The notes under the pieces are model-generated. The model was not told the origin of the DNA, searched no databases, and saw only the letters and a list, made by a program, of their open reading frames with translations. From assembly GCA_033807695.1 (NCBI GenBank), contig CM066307.1, positions 2,914,001-2,978,000 of the forward strand: DNA of 64,000 bases. The letters are read 5' to 3'. How positions within the stretch are numbered: the stretch's first letter is position 1; each line of letters opens with the position of its first letter. The stretch is from Daedaleopsis sinensis. Lineage: Eukaryota; Basidiomycota; Agaricomycetes; Polyporales; Polyporaceae. Below, one piece after another: positions 56,723-64,000 of the stretch. The position numbers and the translations under genes are program-made.

Positions 56723-57962
56723 ATGCAAGGTATGCACGACTATCCAAATCCCGCTGTCTGTTATCTGACCCTTCTGTCAAGGCTTCAACAAGTACTACCC
56801 CCCGGACTACGATCCAGACAAGCATAGTAGCTTAAATGCTTACAGAGGCACGCATTCCAACCTAGACTCTCCGCCACCACCCGCCCTAATGGTCCTGGTA
56901 CAGGCAAGCATGCTCTTGGTGACCGCGCGCGGAAGATAGATCAAGGTGTCCTTATCGTGCGCTTTGAGCTTCCGTTTAACATTTGGTGGTGTGTACCCTC
57001 TTCTCCGTCCCGTTATTCCGCACGTTCTCAGTCCGCCCGCAGCGGAACATGCAACAACCACATCGGCATGGGTGTCCGGTACAACGCGGAGAAGAAGAAG
57101 ATTGGAAACTACTACTCTACCCCCATTTACTCCTTCCGTTGCAAGTGCCATCTGTGCAGTGCCTGGTTCGAGATAGAGACGGATCCAAAGGTACGTCCTC
57201 CCAGCAATTCACCACCGGTCTATAAAATGAACACGTCGGCAGAACACGCGCTATGTGGTAGTATCTGGAGCACGACAGAAAGACGAGGAGTGGGATCCGG
57301 AAGAGAACGGTGGCTTCGCGATACACGGTACGCATTGCCGCCACGCCTAGTCACACATGAGACTGAGTACGCCGTCCGCAGAGACCGATCCCAACCAGGG
57401 CCCAGTTGATCCCCTTGCTGCGCTGGAGAAGTCGACCGACGCACAGAACCATCTGAACAATGTCCAAGTGCCTCGAGTCGAGGCTCTGCAGGACCTTGCC
57501 GACCATTACGGGTCCGATCCCTACGCCCATTCTTTGCGCGTCCGCAAGCGATTCCGGGAACAGAAGAAGGTCGATAAGGCGCGAGACGAGGCCGACGAAG
57601 CGATCAAGAGCGCGTACGGCCTCCCTGAGGTGCTCGCATTGTCCGCCGAAGACGAAGAGAGCCGAGCGAAGGCGAAAGAGGAGTGGGAGCAAGGGAGGCG
57701 AGCCCTCGAGGAGCGTGAAGCGTCGAAGCGGCGGAAAGTGGGTGCGGAGATCGGTATCGTTTCCCGTTCTGCATCTTCTTCGAGAGCGGTCTCTCGCAGT
57801 GCGCCGTCGAGAACGGCAGGCAGCAGTGGGGATGCGGTGACTGCTTTGCGCGCGAAGATTCTCGGAAATACTGCGCGTCAGAGTGGGTCCCTATTAGGCG
57901 GGTCGACTCGTCTGAAGCCTCCAGACTCCAAGTTACGGGGTGGATTGATCAAACGGACTTGA
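56723..57962 (+). CDS. Yju2/CWC16-family splicing factor (CCDC130/Cwf16-like)
   Basis: Spliceosome-associated protein of the CWC16 family. Exons: 56723-56729, 56782-56847, 56904-56988, 57043-57190, 57243-57327, 57382-57962; 323 aa. Starts MQGFNKYYPPDYDPDKHSSL, then RGKHALGDRARKIDQGVLIV, RFELPFNIWC and two CxxC pairs (CGTC, CKCHLC) that bind zinc, with MGVRYNAEKKKIGNYYSTPI between. Residue choices (HALGDR, LNNVQVPRVEAL) place it with CCDC130 rather than CCDC94/Yju2. The C-terminal half is a charged coiled coil and a Ser/Arg-rich tail. The intron at 56848-56903 begins GC rather than GT; the frame demands its removal. The first exon is 7 nt. Confidence 0.91.
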
Positions 57963-58288
57963 GTCTCCGGACCTGAGTCAATCTGGATGTATTATACTGT
58001 ACCTTTATATTCGTAGTGTAGTCGGGTTTCCATATGCATATGTATGTACACGGTCCTAGCATGTAGTCGGGCTCCATGCGCACCTGCAGCCGTTCAAAGA
58101 GCTCTTACAAGCTCTAACCATCTGATGTCCTCATGATAGTAGTGTACCACAAATAACAGGGTTGATCGGGTCGCTCGGAGATCTCCATTCGCTGACGTCT
58201 GATGATGGACCGCGTCCGAGTCGTTGCAAACCACCATCCGATAGTGCACTGTGCTATAGACTTACAACGAACGGCCGACAACTTCTCA
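57963..58288. other. intergenic: CCDC130 3' flank and upstream region of the COG0523 gene
   Basis: 326 bp, both genes on the plus strand; no supported feature. Confidence 0.4.
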
Positions 58289-59718
58289 ATGCAGCCCAAC
58301 AACATTCCAATAACTGTGTTCACCGGGTTTCTCGGGGCGGGGAAGACCTCTATCATCCTCTCATTACTTCCGCGTCTCCCAAAAGACTACAAAGTCGTAC
58401 TGCTCAAGAACGAGTTTGGAGACATCGAAGGTTGGTGCTCGGACACAATAGTGACTGCGAACTCATGGGATGGCTAATGATTATCATCTCCCACGTCTGT
58501 AGTTGACAGCCAGCTGGCTAGACAGTCCAGTTTGGCCGGGGTCAGCGAGATTTTGAATGGTTGTATGTGAGGTCGCGGGTCAGTGTGGAGCACCCTCGTG
58601 CTGCTGCTGATCATGGACTTCGCCGCAGGTGCTGCGTTCTGGTGGGACAGATGAAGACCGCTCTCTTAGAGATTAGAGGTTAGATCGCTTGTTCTTCCAT
58701 TGCATCCGTAGGATATAAGTATCTAACCTCTCCGCGTGGTGTAGAGAAGTACCGACCGGACAGGATATTCATAGAATGCTCGTCAGTCTCAGTTTCTGTC
58801 TATTCCATATTTCTTACACACGGACCATCGTGCTGACGACGCTTGCTACAGCGGCTCGGCTTTTCCCGCCACACTTGCGTTCCAAATCCGCGAACTGGAG
58901 CGCGAGACCGAGAACGATCTCAAATTAGATGCCATCGTCACGGTGGTGGACGCGGAGAACTTCACCGGATATGAAGACACATCTCCCACAGCGAAGATGC
59001 AAGCGAGCTACACAGACGTCATACTAATCGTACGTACGCCAGCCAGCCTTGTCTTCCTCGTTCCAGCGTCCTGATCCTGCGATCTCAGAACAAGTGGGAA
59101 CATGTGTCTGAACGGCAACTGGACATCCTCATCGACCACTTGAACACGCTGAACGACACGACTCCCAAGGTCAAATGTCAGGGCCGGGAAGGCGTCGATC
59201 CTTCGCTTGTCATGGGTCTGGACTCGAAGCTGTTCCAGCTGGGTAGCCCCGAGATCCCAGACGCTCCGCACCACGATGAAGTGCAGACGGTCACAGTCTT
59301 CCGGGGACAGGCTCCAGCCGCACACGGAGACTGCGGACATGCAGACCATTCTCATTGCACCCATCCCCATCCCCATTCCCATTCCCACTCCCACTCCCAT
59401 CCCACTCCGCCTCCTGCCCATTCGTCAAGCCCAAAGGAGGGCGATTCTACATACGTGCCGAGGGCGACTCTGGTCGAGGCGCTCGATAAGCTCTCGAAGG
59501 AGTACGTGTGGAGGGTCAAGGGGTTCGTCAAACTGGACGATGGCTTCCACTGGATCTTGAACTGGGCGTTCGGCAGACACGAGCTGACACGAGTCACTGA
59601 TAGTCTGCTCGAGGAGCCCGCGAGCGTCCGGCTGACCATGATGGGAGAGCGGGGCGAGGTGAAACGGGCAGCGAGAAAGTTCGCAGAGACGATAGGAGCA
59701 TATCTTCAGGAGCTCTGA
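58289..59718 (+). CDS. COG0523-family (CobW/ZNG1-like) metal-chaperone GTPase
   Basis: G3E GTPase that delivers metal, in characterised members zinc, to client proteins. Exons: 58289-58430, 58503-58566, 58629-58678, 58745-58781, 58852-59029, 59089-59718; 366 aa. P-loop TGFLGAGKTS, the metal-binding GCMCC (CxCC), IFIECSGSAFPATLAFQIRE, INKWE for base recognition, and the CobW C-terminal domain (WRVKGFVKLDDGFHWILNWA). Between them lies a His-rich loop (residues about 232-260) with alternating His-Pro and His-Ser, typical of metal-sensing or metal-storing members. The first intron uses GTTGGT. The metal is not decided by sequence; zinc is the best guess. No metal transporter gene is adjacent. Confidence 0.9.
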
Positions 59719-60085
59719 TACTTTAGAGGAATGTGATGACTCTACGTACTCAGTAAAGTTGGGTCGCTGGCACTGTCAATGTCAGCTTTATCAGTCGAAT
59801 TCGCAAAGGGTTCAACATCAACATCAACGTTTCAGCAGCCTTTGGCAAAGATTCAACACTGTCGGGGCCCCCTCTTCTACATCCGTGTACTGACCCCTAC
59901 CCGCTTGACCTCCGACGAGATAACAGTAGGTCCGGCCGATGTCAATCCTCTGACATTTGTCCTCACACAAGTCAACGTGGATTCAAATCATACATAATTC
60001 ACTTCCTTAGTCTTCTCATATTCATAACGACATAACAGTGTGTTCAGATTGAGATTGCAAACATACAAGAAATCCGTCGACGTCT
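59719..60085. other. convergent intergenic region, COG0523 gene and nucleoporin
   Basis: 367 bp of 3' flanks without a supported gene. Confidence 0.45.
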
Positions 60086-63000
60086 TCACTTCTTCGACGC
60101 GCCAACCCCGAAGCCATCAGAGACCCACGACCCTCCCAGACCTACACTCGGTTCCGGCTCTTCAGCCTTCGCCTTGCCCTTGTTGGCCCCGAAGCCCGCC
60201 AATTTGGGCTGGATGGCAGGCACCGGGCCCCAGCTAAACCCGGCCGGAGGCGGCGGGAGCGGCGGCTTCTGGCCCTGGTGCAGCTGGATTGGCTTCGCGT
60301 GCTGCTTCTCGCGCTCCACCCGCCGCGTCCCGCTCAGCCCCGCGAGCGGCGAGCCCCCGGCGGTGTCGAACGAGGGCATTGTGAAGGCGCCTGGGGGCGG
60401 GGGCGTCCACTGCAAGGTGGGGGTAGTCGGCTCACCCTTCATAGGGGTCAGGGTGGGGATGCCGCCGTTCAGGCCTGCGGCGAATGCTGCACCGACGTCT
60501 ACCCCCCAGAAGGGTGCGAGGAGGGGCTTGCGGGGGGTGTGCAGCTCGCGTTCGGGGGGCATCGCGTCGACGGCCTTGGTGTTCAGCAGGGGCTCCTTGC
60601 GGGCACTGAGCAGCGCGCGCTTCAGCTTCTGTGCGCTGCGTTCGGCGTTGAGGGCTGCAGCTGTCGAAGCCGCGATGTTCGGCGTCACCTCACGTCCTAT
60701 ACGACGATTGCGATCCGGCAGACGGCGATCTCGGGTAGGCGAAGAGGATGCGAAAAGTGAGGCGGCTTCGGGTGACACCTCGAGCACCGCAAGACGTTCA
60801 GCGAGTGTATAGATGTCCGCCTCCTCTTGTTCGATCGCGGCATCGATGTTGCGGTACGTCCGATTGATCGTATCCAGAGACGGCGGTCTGCACAACGCGG
60901 TGTCAGTGAACCTGGCAACGTCACGAGAAGGGGAGGAACATACTTCAGTGTAGGCTTGCCTTTCTTCACATTGTTGAGCTTCTTCTTGGACGCCTGGATG
61001 TAATCCTCCAGTTGTTGTAAGCGATTCCGGATCGTCTATGTCTTCGGTTAGTACTAGATACTAGATCTTCACGCCGTCACTTACCCGAGTCTCTCGTCGC
61101 AGCTGCGACTGTGTCTCGAGATGGTCCGGATTCAGTGTCCTTGCCTTGAGCATCCTCGCGAAGTCCGTGTCTTTGGATGCCTTGCTGAATCGTTCGATCT
61201 CCTCTTTCCGCATGGTTCCTAATAACAACAATAAGACTCGCTGACGCTGTGAGCGGCGAGACAACGACATACCTTTGAGCATGTCACTTTCCAACTCTTT
61301 CAGATACGACATCCATGTAGTCTTCTCAGCCTGCCACTTTTCTTGCTCGCGCTCCACCTCCTTCATGATCTGCTTGAACTGCGTCAAATCACTCAGGACC
61401 CACTTCGTCGGCTCGTTGAGATCCTGGCTCGTCTTCGCCCCAGTGCCCCGTTTGCCCATCTCTGCAGTCCGAGAGCTCGCCTGAGCGGCCAACGCCTTCA
61501 GCTGTAAACAAATCAGTCAGTTGCTAATTCCCAAATGCGTGTGTAGTATACGAACATCCTCTAGCTCCTTGCTGAGACTGAGGTACAGGTTAGAGACTTC
61601 TGACTGTATGTCCTGAGCGGGTGTCGTTGTCGGCGGAGGTGGCGGGACCGAGGACGGCCGACTAAGTGATGGGAACGCGGGGACGCTCGGTTGAGGCGTC
61701 GTTGCCCCGCCGAATGGCGACGGCTTCGCACCTGGCGCAGAAACTCCGAAGCCAGTGAACGACGGGGCTGGGATGGCGGTAGGAGGTGCGGGGGAAGCAG
61801 GTTTTGCAGGCACTGATGCAAGGGGTGTCGAGAAGAGGCCTCCGCTGCCGGCTGCCGGTGCAGCAGGCTTCGCAAAGATTGACGGTGGGGGAGTGGGAGT
61901 AGGAGCTGCAGGGGGTTTCTGGCCGAATAACCCCCCAGAAGATGCCGAGGGTGGCGTGAAAACCGGAGCCGCACTGCCAAAGAGCGACGTCGGAGCAGGA
62001 GTGCCCGGGCCGGAGAGAGAAGGTGAGGGGGAAGGTGTAGGCAGCTTCGCAGCTTCTGCGCTCCGGCCCGCGACGGGCGACGACGACTTTGCAGGAGGGA
62101 CTAACGAGGGCGCGGAGGAGGACGCGAGGCTGAACGGCGCAGGCTTCGGAGGAGCAACCGAGGCTCCGAACAGAATGGGAGGGGTCTTCGGTCGAGAGGC
62201 TTTGTCGAACGGTCCCGAGATTGAGGGGGACTCGGAACGAGCCTTCTTCGATGGAGTCTGGCCTCTCTCCTCGTCTTCATCCCGCTCGTCTTCTTCATCT
62301 TCGTCATCCCCACTGATTGGCTGGTTAGCAAGAGGAGAACTCCGTGCGGGACGCGTCGATGGGCGACCGGGGGCCAGCAGCACACTTGGAGGGGTGCGCG
62401 TTGGTGGCGCTGATGATGCTCGTGCGGCCGGTGGCGGAACGACAGCGGTTGGCGATGTCCGCTCATCCGGAGACCCTGGCGGTGTGGTACTGGCGGCGCG
62501 GATTGGTTCAGGTTTTGTGGGGGATTCCTCTCCTTTGGGCGGCGGCGTGGCAAATATGGAGAACGCCGGTGGCTTTATCGTCTGCTTAACCGTAGGAGAG
62601 CCAGAGAGAAGTTTGGAGGGACTGGCATCATCGTCGTCCTCTTCTTCGTCACTGGCGAAGTCCTCCTCATCCGACCGGAGGAACGCGTCGATGCCATCAT
62701 CGCCTTCCTCGGCGTCGTCGTCTTCATCTCCTTGCGATCGGAAGGAAGTATCCGCGGCCTCGTCTTCGTCATCTCCTTCAGCATCGTCCTCGACGTCCTT
62801 GCCTTTCTCTGGGCTTTTGAAAGCGGAGTCCTTGAGCGACGCGAACGCCGACACAGGCTGCTTCCACACCTCCGCAGTCTTGCTGACTCCCTTCGCATCG
62901 TCCTTCTTGCTGCCCTCTTCCTTGTCCTTCTCATCGCCGTCTTTCCCGCGCAGCAGGTCCCCAAAGCTTTTGCTCGAACTACTACCGGCCGTGGCGCCGA

Positions 63001-64000
63001 AGGGGCTTGTGCTCCCCGAAAACGCACTGAACGCACTCTTGACCTCCGGGGTAGTCGACGGCGTCTTCGGGGTGGTCGAGTCCGCGGGTTTGCCGAATGG
63101 CGACGGAGTAGTAGGACTGTTCTTCCCGAAGACTGAACTGGAGCCGAACGCGGAGGGCGTACCGAACGACGACGCTCCAAAAGCAGGTTTCGAAGAATCG
63201 CCCTTCGGTGCCGAAGTTGCGGCTCCGCCGAACGATGTTTGGCCGAATATCGACGGCGTCGGCGGGGTGGTTGAGGCCGGCTTTGAAAAGAATGGAGAGC
63301 TAGCGGGGGGAGTAGTTGACGCGCCGAATGCGCCGAAGCCCGGCTGAAGCCTGCTGAAACCGCTTGTAGAGGTAGTCAGCCCGCCAAACGCACCGCCAGT
63401 AGCCGCTGGGGTGGTGGTCGGGGTAGTGCTTTCAGCTGGGGCACCAGCATTCTTGACCGGCGGCGTGGTCGGAGGCGTAGTCACTCCTGTCACAGGTTTC
63501 TCTGGAGATGTCGTTGGTGTTGTAGTGGCAGGGGCAGGAGAGCTGGTCGTAGTGCGCTCGGCGCTGTCGAATGCGTTGGTTGTGCCCGGCGAGGGAGTAC
63601 TACTGAACGCAGATTTTGGCGGCTCGCTGGCAGCTGCTTGCTTCGTGTCATCCGGTTGCACAGTGGTACCAAAAGCACTGGGTCCGGCGTTGGCAAAGCT
63701 TGCGAATCCGCCACCGCTACCGAACGCACTGGGTGTGGTTGGTTTAGGAGCAGGCGAAGCCGCTGCCGAGGTTTGCCCAAACGACGATGACTGTCCGAAC
63801 GATGACTGCCCGAACGAAGATTGTCCGAACGACGACGACTGCCCAAAGGCCGGCTTCCCGAAAACACTGCTTTGCCCGAGACCACTGAACGCGCCAGGTG
63901 CTGCGGTAGACGTTGCAGCTGCAGGCTCTGCTGGTTTCGGCGTTCCGAAGGCGCTGGCTCCGAAAGCAGTACTTGCACTGGCACTGGCAGTCTTGTCTTC
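60086..64000 (-). CDS. FG-repeat nucleoporin (Nup159/Nup214-like), C-terminal part, runs off right edge
   Basis: Component of the nuclear pore, probably the cytoplasmic Nup159/Nup214 (inference). Exons (minus): from beyond 64000 to 61556, 61501-61273, 61218-61085, 61035-60944, 60887-60086; 1233 aa in the window. The edge-side part has FG and GFG repeats with Ser/Thr/Pro spacers, including five close SFGQS units (about 63780-63850). A middle acidic block (DVEDDAEGDDEDEAADTSF and similar) and a KPxPFS stretch follow, then more FG, then a coiled-coil C-terminus (VSNLYLSLSKELEDLKALAA, KQIMKEVEREQEKWQAEKTT, NRLQQLEDYIQASKKKLNNV) and a Pro-rich tail with GFGANKGKAK. The N-terminal beta-propeller expected for Nup159 lies outside the window, so the exact nucleoporin is not proved. 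Confidence 0.85.

Noticed and set aside
61755..63347. 530-codon open frame on the plus strand
   Set aside because: Antisense of the nucleoporin FG/Pro-rich exon; no recognisable domain.

Overview
The window is nuclear DNA of a basidiomycete fungus, most likely an Agaricomycete (inference). Genes are dense and broken by many 50-70 bp introns with CTRAY-type branch sites. Two genes belong to the multi-pass DUF6533 and DUF6534 membrane families, which are expanded in mushroom-forming fungi, and several genes have runs of very small exons. Coding sequence is GC-rich, so many long antisense reading frames are only shadows. I traced 29 protein-coding genes and rebuilt 27 of them from start to stop by joining exons; summed exon lengths keep the frame in every complete model. 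Two genes run off the window edges. I found no tRNA, rRNA, CRISPR array or intact transposon.

Layout, left to right. 0-8 kb: DBP2 RNA helicase (partial, minus), Rap/Rsr1-type small GTPase (minus), SR-type cyclophilin (plus), DUF6534 membrane protein (plus). 8-20 kb: 2-isopropylmalate synthase (minus), Rix7/NVL AAA ATPase (plus), Ldb17/Dip1/SPIN90 (minus), succinate dehydrogenase cytochrome b subunit (plus), UBX-domain protein (minus). 20-26 kb: a small secreted cysteine-rich protein (minus), a gene-poor stretch with a perfect 46-bp palindrome, and a 20-exon DUF6533 membrane protein (plus). 26-38 kb: metacaspase (minus), pICln (minus), nicotinate phosphoribosyltransferase (plus), an Lsb1/Pin3-type SH3 protein (minus), a cytochrome P450 (plus), exosome subunit Rrp41/Ski6 (plus), tRNA m7G methyltransferase Trm8 (minus). 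38-46 kb: mitochondrial citrate synthase (plus), ZNF830-type zinc finger (plus), COX10 (minus), U1-70K (plus). 46-64 kb: a homeodomain factor (plus), Arp2/3 subunit ARPC2 (minus), eIF4B (plus), ribosomal protein uS10 (minus), Yju2/CCDC130 splicing factor (plus), a COG0523 metal-chaperone GTPase (plus), and the C-terminal part of an FG nucleoporin (minus, partial).

Most genes are housekeeping: RNA processing (DBP2, cyclophilin, pICln, U1-70K, CCDC130, Rrp41, Trm8), translation and ribosome assembly (Rix7, eIF4B, uS10), mitochondrial respiration (SDHC, citrate synthase, COX10) and actin patches (Ldb17, ARPC2, Lsb). Nine neighbouring pairs are head to head and share a divergent promoter region. 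The accessory-looking material is the secreted cysteine-rich protein, the two DUF653x proteins, the P450 and the gene-poor stretches at 20.8-23.6, 45.3-48.0 and 50-52 kb.

The most unusual observations are a tandem duplication of the whole leucine-feedback (regulatory) module in 2-isopropylmalate synthase; two genes whose first coding exon is just the ATG; coding microexons of 5-14 nt, including a 6-nt one; a GC-AG intron; two possible C-termini for pICln; and a 46-bp perfect palindrome. No clearly undescribed multi-gene system was found.
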